Origin: Aurantiochytrium sp. KH105
Taxonomy: Eukaryota > Sar > Bigyra > Thraustochytrida > Thraustochytriidae
Direction: 5' to 3'
DNA length: 64,000 bases
Assembly: GCA_003116975.1 (NCBI GenBank)
Contig: BGKB01000121.1
Span: forward strand, 124,001 to 188,000
In this document: positions 40,401-50,077 of the stretch, in pieces
How the letters are laid out: every line of letters begins with the position of its first letter
Position numbering within the stretch: position 1 is the stretch's first letter
Made by a program: the position numbers and the translations under genes
The notes under the pieces: generated by a model
Told to the model about the DNA's origin: nothing
Database searches by the model: none
What the model saw: only the letters and a program-made list of their open reading frames with translations

Positions 40401-43400
40401 AGCCAGGGCGGGAAGGAGGCGCGAAACCGCGCGAGGACTCGACTCGACTCGGAAGTAAACTTAGACAAAGCGTGCGTTGCTCGCTCGCGTGCTCTGGTCG
40501 CCGTCGCTGTCGCTTTCTCTCCTCGATGCACGTGTAAAACCAGCATATCGTGACCTAAACTAAAGTCGCGCGGCGATCATCTCGCTTGCTCGCTCGCTCG
40601 CTCGCTCGCTCGCTCGCTCGGCGACCCACGTTCGCGCCGCGCCGCGCCGCGCGGCTGGCCGGCCCTGCCTCCGAGGGAGCAAGCTAGCAGCCTTCTGCCG
40701 GCCAGCCTGGCGGGCCCCGCGCGAGCGACCACGAGTCTTCCGCGCGCCGGCGCCTCCGCGCGTAACGCCTAACAAATGAACTAAGTTAAATTAACGCCTG
40801 CCCTCGCGGCGAACCGGGCGAGGGCCACCCACCACAACAGCTTTCGAGCAACCGCAAGAGCGAAAGGCTCGCGCTGCTGCTGCATCTGCAGCTGCAGCTT
40901 CTTCTATCAACGCTCGCTGTCGCCGCGCCGCGCCGCCGGACGTCCTGCCGTCCGCAGCGTATCCCGCTCAGGATCCTTGGGGGGGAGCGCGGTGGGAGCC
41001 CGCCCGCCTTTTTTGGCGTGGCCGTATGATCGACTGTGAGCTGTCAGTGGTCGCACTAGGCCTAGGCAGAGGCCATCCCACCTGCTGAACAGCGCGCGTC
41101 ATGGCGCTCACGAGTGCGCCCCCCGCCTGCCACGGCCTCGGGGCCGCACAGCAAGCAGCAAAGGGGTCGCCGGCCGGCTGGGCTTCTTCTTCTTCTTGGC
41201 CATGGTGGCTTGCGGGCGGGCTTGTGGCGGTCGATGCGAGCGATGAGATGAAAACAAGGAGTTTGGAGCAAGCCGCGGCAGAGATTTGGCCAGGAGTCAG
41301 TGGTGGCTGGACCAGACTTGCCGGAGAGAGAAAGCCTCCAGGCGGCGGTCAGGTCAGGCTTGTGGCAGCAGCCAGACAGCGGCGAGGCAGGCAGGCAGGC
41401 AGGCAGGAGAAGCCAAAGATGCAGTGATCGTCGCCGACTCTGCACGACTTTGACTTTCTCTGTTGACTGGCGGTGGGCGGTGGAATAACAAGAAAAAATA
41501 ACTCCAGCGCAGCTCCAACTTGGCGCTGACTGTGAGACTATTCACTGACGCAAGAATGAGAACCGACCGACAACTGCAAGCGAGTAGCCTAGTCCAAGCA
41601 CGCAACTACGAGCAACGTAAGAGAAACAGGCAAAACGAAGTAAGCTTGGATAAAAGCAAGCGACAGCAACAGCAACAGCAACAGCAACCAACTCATTTCA
41701 CAACAAGCTTGCGAAGAAGCCAAAAGATGAGCGCACAGCACAGCTAGCAAGCATATCCAGCAGACCAAGCTTCACGTTGCTCCGAAGTTGCCTTTGTGTG
41801 TTTCTTGTTCGACGGCATCTCGCATCTGTGATGCCATCCCGCGCCGGGAACGAAAGGCCATCCCATCCTGAAAATCATGAAAAGAAAAGAAAAAGCGCCC
41901 GTTGCACGCACCCATGCAACCCTCGGGAACCACCGACGACCGTTGCACGCGCGCACTCGTGCTCGCACACGCAAGGCTCCCCTCGGCGACGTCGCTCGTT
42001 CTTGTCCACGCGTAGTACGAGGGCGAACCCGCGCGGCAACGCTGGTCCTACTACTATTTCTTTCACGTTTTTCTTCTTTCTTTTTGATCTTTTTTCTTTT
42101 TCCTTTTCGACTTCTTTTTCTGTCGCCGACCCTTCTTCCTCTTTTCTTCTTTTCCCGAATCTTTAAAGGCGCGCCGCCCCCACACCCCGCTCACACCCCG
42201 CGTGAAAGCGAGCAGACGCGACCACTGGACGGACCCGATCTGTCCACGGCCTCTCGTCCGCACGATTTTCTAGGCCCGCGCTTACCGGAAACGCTACGGG
42301 TTCGCGCGGCGCCCGCGTGCCGCCCGGACCGCGCTTTGGACCCGGCCGGGCGCGTTCTTGGACCGCACGAAGCCGCGAGCGCGCGCGAGGCTTCCCTTGC
42401 GGGCTCTTCTGCTTTCCCCATACCGCGTCGAGCCGCGAAGCGCGGCCTGGCCCGGCCTGGCTGGCTCGCTGCGTCCTGCTGGCTGGCGAGCAGACCACCC
42501 GAGAACTCCCGGCCGGCGGGCCTCAAATCCACATCTGCTCTCATCACACACGTCCACAGAACGAGACGAGCGCATCCGCGAAAAATCCTGTGGAATTGGA
42601 AGAGAGCGGGCCGAGAGCGGGCCTCGGAAAGGAGGGGGAGGTCTAAAAAGAAAGGAAAGGATAGCAAAGAAAGGAAAGGCGCCCGCCCCGCCACAGTGGC
42701 TCGACGAATGCGGGGACAAGGTTGACTTTTGAGCGGCCGTTTGCAAATGCGCTCGGACGGGTGCATGGATTTTTTGGAGTAGTGCTGGTCACCATTTTCC
42801 GCTGCGTTGCGTGCGGATCGAGGACCGTTTGAAAGCAGATGGCGGCCGGTCCACAAGTATGATGGAAAAGCCTCGAGGACTCCGTGACTTGAGCGAGAGG
42901 CTCAGTCGTCGCTCTCGCCTGCTGCTGTTGCTACCGCTGCTGACGACGATGATTGTGATGATGACGAAGAGAAGGGGGATGATGATGTCATGATGGGCCG
43001 GAAAGAGACGCTGAGGGAGAGCGCTCTGCATTGCGGCGCTTTGCTTGATTTGACATGGCCTTCTGCTCTCGAAATGTCAACAAAACTGCATACGCCAGAC
43101 CGATCCGGGATTTGTTTTGCCGGCTGCGAATGCAGAGGAGAGATACTACTACCTATCTGACTCGGACTCACTTACTGGCTGTGTGAAGAGGGGATGAACA
43201 GCGTGCTCTTGCGCGGTAGTTTCCTTGCACCAAAAGCAGCCAGATCGAGTGTCAGCTGCTGCTGCGGCGAGCAGTTGGGGCTCTTCTGGGGTCTTGTATG
43301 CGGATGGCACAGTAGAAGAGTCGCGCTTCACAACGAGATGAACCGTTGGTTTTGGTTCTTTGCCTGGCCTGCCAGCTATGCGTCGCAAGACGATCTGCAT

Positions 43401-43488
43401 TGGCAGTGAAGAAGGAAAGCACACGCGGAGATCAGGCGTTAGACGTTGGACCTATCCGATAGTGGACTTGAGCCTTGCAACGAGCCAA

Positions 43489-44390
43489 CCCCCCCCCCCC
43501 AGCTGCTGGCCTCGTTCGTCGCCAGACGCCGCGTCTTTGGGGAAAGTGACGTTGAGTCGGAATTGTCAAAAGGGACGGCGACAAATAGTTGTATACCAAG
43601 CGTCTGCCAGCTGACCTAGCGTTTGATGCATCATCATCATGAGCCTATTGTTGCTGCTGGCCTCGTTCGTCGCCAGACGCCGCGTCTTTGGGAAAGTGAC
43701 GTTGAGTCGGAATTGTCAAAAGGGACGGCGACAGATAGTTGTATACCAAGCGTCTGCCAGCTGACCTAGCGTTTGATGCATCATCATCATGAGCCTATTG
43801 TTACTGCTGGCCTCGTTCGTCGCCAGACTACGCGTCTTTGGGAAAGTGACGTTGAGTCGGAATTGTCAAAAGGGACGGCGACAGATAGTTGTATACCAAG
43901 CGTCTGCCAGCTGACCTAGCGTTTGATGCATCATCATCATGAGCCTATTGTTGCTGCTGGCCTCGTTCGTCGCCAGACGCCGCGTCTTTGAGAAAGTGAC
44001 GTTGAGCCAGGATTGCCAAGAGGAACGGCGACAGATAGTTGTATACCAAGCGTCTGCCAGCTGACCTAGAGTTTGATGCATCATAGTCATGAGCTTGTTG
44101 TTGCTGCTTGTCGTGTTTAACTCCAGACGCTATGTTTGTGGATCTGTCACGTCGAGCCAGGATTGTCAAAAGCGACAGCAGTAGAAAGTTACATGCCAAG
44201 CTCCTGCCAGATGATCCAGCATTGGATGCATTTCATAAATAAGTCTGCTATTGCTGCTGGCCTAATTCGAATCCAAACCCTGCGTTCGTGGATCTGTGAG
44301 GGCCCCAGTGGCAACCGTCCGCTTGTCAAGCCTCTCTCCGATGATCCAGGATCAGACGCGTCTCATACATGCGGCCTCAAACGTTGCGTC
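43489..44390. repeat. 150-bp satellite, five full copies plus a decayed sixth, bounded by poly-C
   Basis: Units start with (g)ctgctggcctcgttcgtc at 43502, 43653, 43803 and 43953. Decayed units start at 44103 and 44253, giving an exact 150-bp spacing (151 for the first because of one extra G). Each unit carries AAAGTGACGTTGAG, GTATACCAAGCGTCTGCCAG and GATGCATCATCATCATGAGC words. Copies 2 and 3 are nearly identical, while copies 4, 5 and 6 diverge stepwise to the right. A run of 12 C (43489-43500) forms the left border. The unit length is a multiple of three, but most copies carry a stop in the only open frame, so coding is unlikely. Confidence 0.9.
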
Positions 44391-44800
44391 TCTGTAGCAA
44401 AGACGGAACAAAACGATGGACGAGAGATTTCACTATATGAGTGGATCCCCTTTGGCAAACCTTTATCAAGCCTTGCGACGATTCCGTTCGCTGCCAACAC
44501 GTTCCATTCCTTTGGATGATCACAATTCTACTTGGCAACTCATTTTTTCTTTTACCTTGCAACATATTCGTTTGCAGACATGTGTGGTTGACCAGATGGT
44601 AAATTATGTTTTACTGTTGAAATCAAAGATGCGTACACAAAGAATTGCCAAACATCAGCCGCAGGACCTAGAGTCAAGTGTATCGCACAGACAGCTAGCT
44701 GTAAGCTCGGCCAAAAGTCCCTTTGCTTCACACAAACGTGAGAGATTCTCCTTGAATCATAAACAAAACGTCGTAGTAGGACAGCCCTAACCAACACCCC

Positions 44801-45952
44801 TTAGCAGACCTCTTGACAGAGCCCAATGAGCAAGTTGTTGTTGTCTGCGAGTCCATCCGGCGCCGTAGCGTTGACTGCAGGACTTGACGGACAGTACACC
44901 GTGACGGTGGTGGAGTTTACAAAATAGGCCGTGACGCCCGCATCCGAACACTCGTCACAGGTCCACCAGGGCGAGTCACCCGGTGGAAAGGGAACACACG
45001 AGAGATATCGGCACCACGTGCACCACTCGTCCGCATCGACACCTAGATACAAGACCAAGAGCGAAACGACCACCAGCAGGGGCGTAATGAGCACAGACAA
45101 GCTCTGCAAGACAACCTGATACCGCTTGCGCTCCTTGAGCTCCCCCCATCGAGTGAAGCGATTTGAAACCAAAACGCCAAAACCAACCAAAATACCCGTC
45201 ACGAATCCAGCAATGTGAGCAAAGTTGTCCAGAAAAGGCATGAGACCCAGCATGAGGTTCACCGCCGTGGCCAGGACGAGCTGCGTAATGGAAATGCAGT
45301 GCTGGCCCTTGTACAGAGACCAGTTGAGAACGAGCTCGCTCCACGCGCTGCCAAAGAGCGCAAAGATTGCTCCCGAGGCACCCACGCCAACCGTGACGGG
45401 ACTCAAAATTGCACTCCACACAACGCCCTGAAATCCACCCAAGAGAATGATGAGCGCGGCCGCGAGACTTCCAAACTGGTTCTCGAGCGGGAAACCGATC
45501 TGCCAGAGCGCGAACATGTTGAAAAGGTAATGCAGAATCCCTGCGTGCAGGAAAATGGGTGCAATGAGACGGTACCAGTCTCCCTCCAAGATGAGATCTG
45601 CGCGCTTGGCGCCCAGCTCGAGCAAGGTGCTCACTGAGACGCCAATGGTGGGGTTTGTCGAGAACGACTCAAGTTCCCAGTTGTTCACTGCAAACTCAAT
45701 CACGAGCATTACGCTGCAGCACAAAAATAGCGTCATACACACCAGTGGCCGTCCTGTCTTGAACATCGACTTGGGCTCATCTGCATGCTGGATCTGGAAC
45801 GAACCGTACGAGGACGCTGCGCGCAAAAGTCGTCGGTACGTCTTGGGAGTTGCCAGCGTCTCGCCCTCGACGCCCGTCTCCGCCGTGTCGACGGCCGGCG
45901 TCGCCACGGGCGTCGCGAGCCGCGTCTGCTCCACTCCCGCGGACGACGCCAT
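44801..45952 (-). CDS. Rhomboid-family intramembrane serine protease
   Basis: A 383-residue polytopic protease that cleaves transmembrane substrates. The cytosolic N-terminus (about 1-70) is Thr/Ala/Glu-rich. The rhomboid core follows, with H136-x4-H141-x3-N145 (HAGILHYLFNM) in the second core span, nucleophile Ser193 in GASGAIFAL, and catalytic His246 in AHIAGFVTG. All active-site residues are present, so it should be active. A hydrophilic C-terminal domain with paired cysteines (EWCTWCRYLSC, WWTCDEC, ending LCQEVC) follows the last span and is probably extracytosolic. Seven spans including the C-terminal one suggest a secretase-type rather than mitochondrial PARL-type enzyme, an inference from topology. 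ATG 45952 sits in GCCATGG; the frame extends 7 codons further without ATG. Confidence 0.93.
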   Translation of the reverse strand: MASSAGVEQTRLATPVATPAVDTAETGVEGETLATPKTYRRLLRAASSYGSFQIQHADEPKSMFKTGRPLVCMTLFLCCSVMLVIEFAVNNWELESFSTNPTIGVSVSTLLELGAKRADLILEGDWYRLIAPIFLHAGILHYLFNMFALWQIGFPLENQFGSLAAALIILLGGFQGVVWSAILSPVTVGVGASGAIFALFGSAWSELVLNWSLYKGQHCISITQLVLATAVNLMLGLMPFLDNFAHIAGFVTGILVGFGVLVSNRFTRWGELKERKRYQVVLQSLSVLITPLLVVVSLLVLYLGVDADEWCTWCRYLSCVPFPPGDSPWWTCDECSDAGVTAYFVNSTTVTVYCPSSPAVNATAPDGLADNNNLLIGLCQEVC

Positions 45953-47028
45953 GGCGCTCTTCTCCTCGCGCACGAGGCTGCTTGCACCTCGCGCCTTACT
46001 CGACCCGAAAAGAGAAAAGAAAACCAGACCTCGCCACCCTTGAGAGGTCAGTCAGTCAGATGGCCGACCGAGCCCGCCTGGCCCGCGCGCTCGCTCACTT
46101 CTCCGCTCACGCACTGCGGCGCCGCGGCGCGCACGGAGCCGTCCCTCGCCCCGCGCACGTCCTCCGCGGCGGCCTCGCGCCTCTCCTCCCACGCACGCAC
46201 GCACCCGGACGCTGGCACGATGAGATGCGCGCGCGCGCGTGTTCCCGTTCTGGGTGCTCAAAGAGAGACTGCGAAAGTGGCGCGGGCTCCTCCGACGCCG
46301 CGCTCGTATCCGGTTCGCGTCGCACACGTTGTTCGTCATGCTATCAGCCGTACCAGACACGGCGCGGCATGTACCGGATAGCCCAAGTCTCTCCAACCCG
46401 TGCAAGAGGCCGGCTCTCGACGCTGAAAACGACCTCGACAACCTTCGGGTTGCAGTCACGCACTCCAAATGCGCCAAAGACCGTTGAGAACGTCGTCTTC
46501 GCGCGGGTTTGGGCGCACAGTTTGCTTTTTTCGGGTGGCTATTTCGCCGCTGCAACGCGAGCCGGCGCACAACAGCGAGCGGCTCGTTGTGGTCTCTGTG
46601 CCCCCCTCCCAGCCTGGGTCCCTTCATCGACCTCATTGGACTCGTGGCTTATCACCGCCGTAGGGGGCATACTGAAAGAGTTCAACTATTCGAACGTACT
46701 CCCCTGTCGGAAAACGTTTCATGCATAGCGGGGAGACCGGAGGAGGGCACAATGGGTATTTGCGGGAACGTTGGAGAATAGACCTCTTTCCAAGGATAGA
46801 CCTCATCTTCGCGACGGCGCAGACTGACAACGACCACTAGCGAGCTAGCTTCTTCGCTTTCCTTGCCTCACCCGCGCGCGCGGTCGACGACCTTGACGCA
46901 GGCGGACGAACGCCAAGAGAACAGGGCTGCCACGCGTGCGCCGCTCTCTACTCCGCTTCCGCCCTCGCCCCGCACAGAGCCGACGTGCTCGGCTCGCGCA
47001 AAGAAAGAGTGCTTCGAGCCCAGCAACC
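45953..47028. promoter_or_regulatory. Divergent promoter region between rhomboid and prefoldin genes
   Basis: A 1.1-kb divergent spacer, GC-rich, without recognised motif clusters apart from short CACG and GCGC runs near 46190-46235. Chance frames cross it on both strands, but none shows protein-like features. It should contain both promoters. Confidence 0.4.
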
Positions 47029-47892
47029 ATGTCGACGCCCCAGACGGACCCGACCAAAATCCCGCTGCAGCAGCTGCAGCAGCAGCGCAATATCATGCAA
47101 CAGGTACGTTGAAGCTCCCATTCTTTTCTCGTGCTGGACTGGAAATGCAAATGTAAACGTGTGGACGTCGGCAGACGAACTGACATTGCAACTGCCTACA
47201 CCAGGAGCTGCAAGAGATGAAGACCCGTCACAGGAGCATGATGACTGCCTCAAAGCGCTATCTTGAGTCTCTGCGCACTGTCGAGATGGTCGAAAGCGCC
47301 CAGGACGGTACGTTTCTTTTTCTTTTTCTTTTCTTCGTCTTGCATTTGCAAGAGCCATCTGTCGCAACGGTTGACGCCCTAACGCGCCTCTTTCTTCTTT
47401 TTATCTCGTGCTGTCCGTATCTTCAATCCTGGCTGATCTTGTAAACGCTCTCGTTTCTTCTCTGTTTTCTCTTTGCGCAGGTCAAAAAATGCTTGTTCCC
47501 ATGAATGATTCCATCTTTGTTCCTGGAGAGCTTACCAACACTTCACATGTCACTGTTGAAATTGGCACGGGCTTCTTCGTCAAGCGCACCATCCCGGACG
47601 CCAAAGAGTACCTCGAGCGCAAGGTAAGTCTCATGCGCGGAAACTCTTTCTTCTGCTGGCATATGCCCTTGCCCCTTCTCCGTTCGCCAAAAAACAATGA
47701 ACTCACGTCAAGAGCTCTCGCGCGTTATCCCTTCTTTTCGCCTTGCAGGTCAAGAATGTTCAACTTTACATTGAACGCGTGGGCGTGAATATTCTTGCCC
47801 AAGAGAACAACCTTTCTCAGATTGACGAAATCTTCCGCGCAAGGGTACAGATGGTCAGAGAGCAGGCCGATGCTGCCGAGCAGCAGGCCTAA
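47029..47892 (+). CDS. PFDN5: Prefoldin subunit 5, four exons
   Basis: An alpha-type prefoldin subunit of the hexameric co-chaperone that delivers nascent actin and tubulin to CCT. Splicing predicted by reading frame and GT-AG sites gives exons 47029-47103, 47205-47307, 47481-47623 and 47749-47892, with introns of 101, 173 and 125 bp. Donors are GTACGT, GTACGT and GTAAGT; acceptors are CAG. The product is 154 residues. The N-terminal coiled coil (LQQLQQQRNIMQQ, then ELQEMKTRH) is followed by the family beta-hairpin core MLVPMNDSIFVPGEL and VEIGTGFFVKRTIPDAKEYLERK, then a C-terminal coiled coil ending EQADAAEQQA. Size and layout match the family. It is the only gene in the window where introns were demonstrated. 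Start context is AACCATG. Confidence 0.93.
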
Positions 47893-48399
47893 GAACAGGA
47901 GAAAAGAAAATGTCCTCGTTTGTTTTATCTGCCCTCTCGCCGAGAATCAACAAAGTAGTCAAGCTCGGGTCGGCCAAAGCCCTTTTGCCTGGGAGGGAGA
48001 GCCTTGTCGCCGCTCCTCTATGCAAGCCTATTACAAAGAAACACCCTTTTTTTCTTCTTTTTAAACCCCTTGACTCTCTCTCTCTGTATCTCTCTCGAGC
48101 CCAGGTCTCTTTTGCTTTTCTTTTTTTTTCTCCAAAAGTCATCTTTGATTCGATGCTGGTCATCATCGTGATCGGAAAAGGGACGAACAATTATCCAGTC
48201 TCATCTCTTCCTCGTCGCACTTGATCTTTGTCTGTCTTTCTGTCTCTCCTCGTGTGAAAAATAAAAAAATTGTGGTCGGCAGAGGCAGGCACGGCCGGCC
48301 CGGACCGAGCCACTGCAACCAGCCAGCCAGCCAGCAATTCATCTACAAAGACTCGGAGTCACCAAAGGACGAAGGGCTCTGGGTGCGTGCGCTTACACG
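47893..48399. other. Intergenic region, prefoldin 3' end to dioxygenase promoter
   Basis: A 0.5-kb tandem-gene spacer with T-rich stretches (about 48048-48062 and 48118-48132) that suit the prefoldin 3' end, and a short CAGC run near 48320-48335. No gene is seen. Confidence 0.4.
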
Positions 48400-49698
48400 A
48401 TGGCATCTGCTCGCGGAGAGGCGATGGCAGACATGCCCCTCCCCTCGCCCAAAGCCACAGGCGAAGTGAGCGAGGACATGCGCGCTGATGAACAGCTCAT
48501 GGAGACTCTCGAGGACGCCGCGTACTGGCGCAAGGTCTGTCCACACCTTCATGTAGGCGAGCATGAACGCGTGCAGGAGGCCGCGCAAGCCGCCAAAGAA
48601 CGCGTCGCGAACTGGCAAACCCAGGCTGAAACGAAGCGCGGGGAGTTCGCAGAAAATGGGTTTTTCCACATGACTCCCCAAGACTTGGGCCTCGGCGAGG
48701 ACGACTACCTCGAGCGCATTCACGCGCTTGCACTTGGCGTCGTTCGTCTCATGCAGCATGGTTGGCCCGCTTCTTTTATCTTCATCTATGACGAGGCCTG
48801 GATTCTCGTGGCCGGTGCCTCGGCGCGCCTCGAGGCGGCCACCGGCGGCTCGGGCTTCATTGGCGACATGTACGCCTGGTATGTCGAGCCAGACCACGGA
48901 CAGCGCGGCTGGGGACCCCATCGGGACCGCATGGGTTCTGGTCCCGAGTCTTTCCGGGCCGATGGCACTTCAAAGCTCAGTACCACGTGGCTCGCGCTCA
49001 CCGACGCTGGGCCCAACAATTCTTGTCTCTATGTTGTTCCGGCAACCGCAGACCCGCTCTTTCACAAGGCGGATCGCCAGGACGTCGATCCGCTCGCCGA
49101 GATCTTCGCCAACGATCCTCAAGCCTATCAGAGCATTCGCGCGCTGCCGGCCCCTGCAGGCTGCGCTTGGCACTTTTCGCACCGCATCATTCATTGGGGG
49201 TCTCACGTGGCGCGCCGCTCCTCGCTTGGACCGGCGCGACCACCACAGCCCCGCATCGCCATGAGCTGGGTTGTCGGCGACGCCGCCTACGAGGACCCGG
49301 CCTTCCCTCGAGAGGCAAATTTGCCCTCGCCTCCGGTGCATCTGCGTGTCGCCTTTGTTGCTGGACAAATTGTGGCCTATGGCGGACAGACCAAGCTCCG
49401 CAAGGGATTCCGGACCATGTGCTTTCGGTTCTTCAAAAAGCACAGTCAGCTCTTTACGGAATTTTACCGCGACAAGGTCGAGTTCATTCACTTTTGCCGT
49501 CCTGCGCCTGCTCCCGAAGTTCACCTCAAGGAGTCTTCGCGCAAGGCGCTGGAGACCGTCGACGTCTCCAAGCTCGAGTTTGCCACACCGCAGGACGATT
49601 CCAAGCTTGATGGCATCAAGGGCATGTTCGGGTCCGATTCCAGCAGCGAAGACGAAGACGATAACGACGACGACGAGGAGGAGGAGGATAACATGTAG
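48400..49698 (+). CDS. Phytanoyl-CoA dioxygenase (PhyH)-like Fe(II)/2-oxoglutarate enzyme
   Basis: A 432-residue predicted non-haem iron oxygenase. The double-stranded beta-helix core carries the iron triad: His174 and Asp176 (WGPHRDRMG), and a distal His265 in IIHWGSH. Arg285 in PRIAMSWVV is positioned to bind 2-oxoglutarate. Upstream, a Trp/Tyr-rich segment (GDMYAWYVEPDHGQRGWGPH) matches the usual lead-in to the motif. Residues 1-100 are helical and charged. The C-terminus is strongly acidic (SDSSSEDEDDNDDDEEEE). The family acts on lipids, halogenated compounds or small metabolites, and the substrate here is unknown. No peroxisomal targeting signal was found, arguing against a role in phytanate oxidation. 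ATG 48400 (ACGATGG) is the first ATG. The gene converges on the next one across a poly-C tract. Confidence 0.85.
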   Translation: MASARGEAMADMPLPSPKATGEVSEDMRADEQLMETLEDAAYWRKVCPHLHVGEHERVQEAAQAAKERVANWQTQAETKRGEFAENGFFHMTPQDLGLGEDDYLERIHALALGVVRLMQHGWPASFIFIYDEAWILVAGASARLEAATGGSGFIGDMYAWYVEPDHGQRGWGPHRDRMGSGPESFRADGTSKLSTTWLALTDAGPNNSCLYVVPATADPLFHKADRQDVDPLAEIFANDPQAYQSIRALPAPAGCAWHFSHRIIHWGSHVARRSSLGPARPPQPRIAMSWVVGDAAYEDPAFPREANLPSPPVHLRVAFVAGQIVAYGGQTKLRKGFRTMCFRFFKKHSQLFTEFYRDKVEFIHFCRPAPAPEVHLKESSRKALETVDVSKLEFATPQDDSKLDGIKGMFGSDSSSEDEDDNDDDEEEEDNM

Positions 49699-50077
49699 AG
49701 TTTTGTCGAGAGACAGACAGATGGACCCACAAACCCCATCACTCGCCCGTAGCGCTGTATACAGATAATACAACTTCCTGAACAATCTGAACTCTTGGCG
49801 AAGCAGTACGTTTCGAGAAGGTCGAATTACCCCCCCCCCCCCCCCCCCCAACAACAAACAACAACAAAAATTGAATGAATGACTCCAGGTTGCCTTCGTT
49901 TTTCTCAAAACATCATCATGAGGAGACACGGACACGCAATTTTCTTTGGATTCTTCTGCACCAATTGCTGTTGATCATAGGATAGCCGACCGGAACACAT
50001 TGGATGCGTGGATTTCCGCTGCACCTCACAAATCTCAAGGCTTCTTTGTTTGGAATTTGATTTTATTAGCTTTTTGT
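49699..50077. repeat. Convergent 3' spacer with a 20-base poly-C tract
   Basis: The spacer between two stop codons carries 20 consecutive C (49830-49849) followed directly by ACAACAAACAACAACAAAAA. No gene is seen. The tract is likely to be length-variable and hard to sequence. Confidence 0.7.

Larger units (their letters stand above)
37046..44800. repeat. 7.7-kb gene-free, microsatellite-dense island
   Basis: No supportable gene lies in this stretch; the long frames here are built from simple repeats. Repeats seen include (GGAA)n at 37290-37345, a pyrimidine tract at 37395-37475, (CTGC)n at 37566-37612, (CTTT)n at 37718-37831, (AAGC/ACGC)n at 38250-38312, GCGAA/GCGAT pentamers at 38930-38990, ACTC runs at 39068-39110, (GGCT)n near 39220-39240, (CATCG)n at 39370-39411, (CATTG/CACTG)n at 40112-40162, (CATT)n at 40356-40399, (GCTC)n at 40584-40620, (GGCA)n at 41388-41407, and a further pyrimidine tract at 42055-42165. 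The satellite at 43.5-44.4 kb is listed separately. No tRNA, rRNA or transposase signature was found. Candidate roles, such as a promoter for the 37045 gene, non-coding transcripts or a structural chromosome element, cannot be separated from sequence. Confidence 0.6.

Noticed and set aside
43866..44199. Open frames across the 150-bp satellite that would encode a 50-residue repeat
   Set aside because: The frame is open only in the diverged copies. The well-conserved copies 1-3 carry a TGA in that frame, so coding is not under selection.
44250..44275. AATTCGAATCC word resembling a tRNA T-loop
   Set aside because: No matching T-stem, anticodon arm or acceptor stem is present, and the word falls inside the decayed satellite copy.
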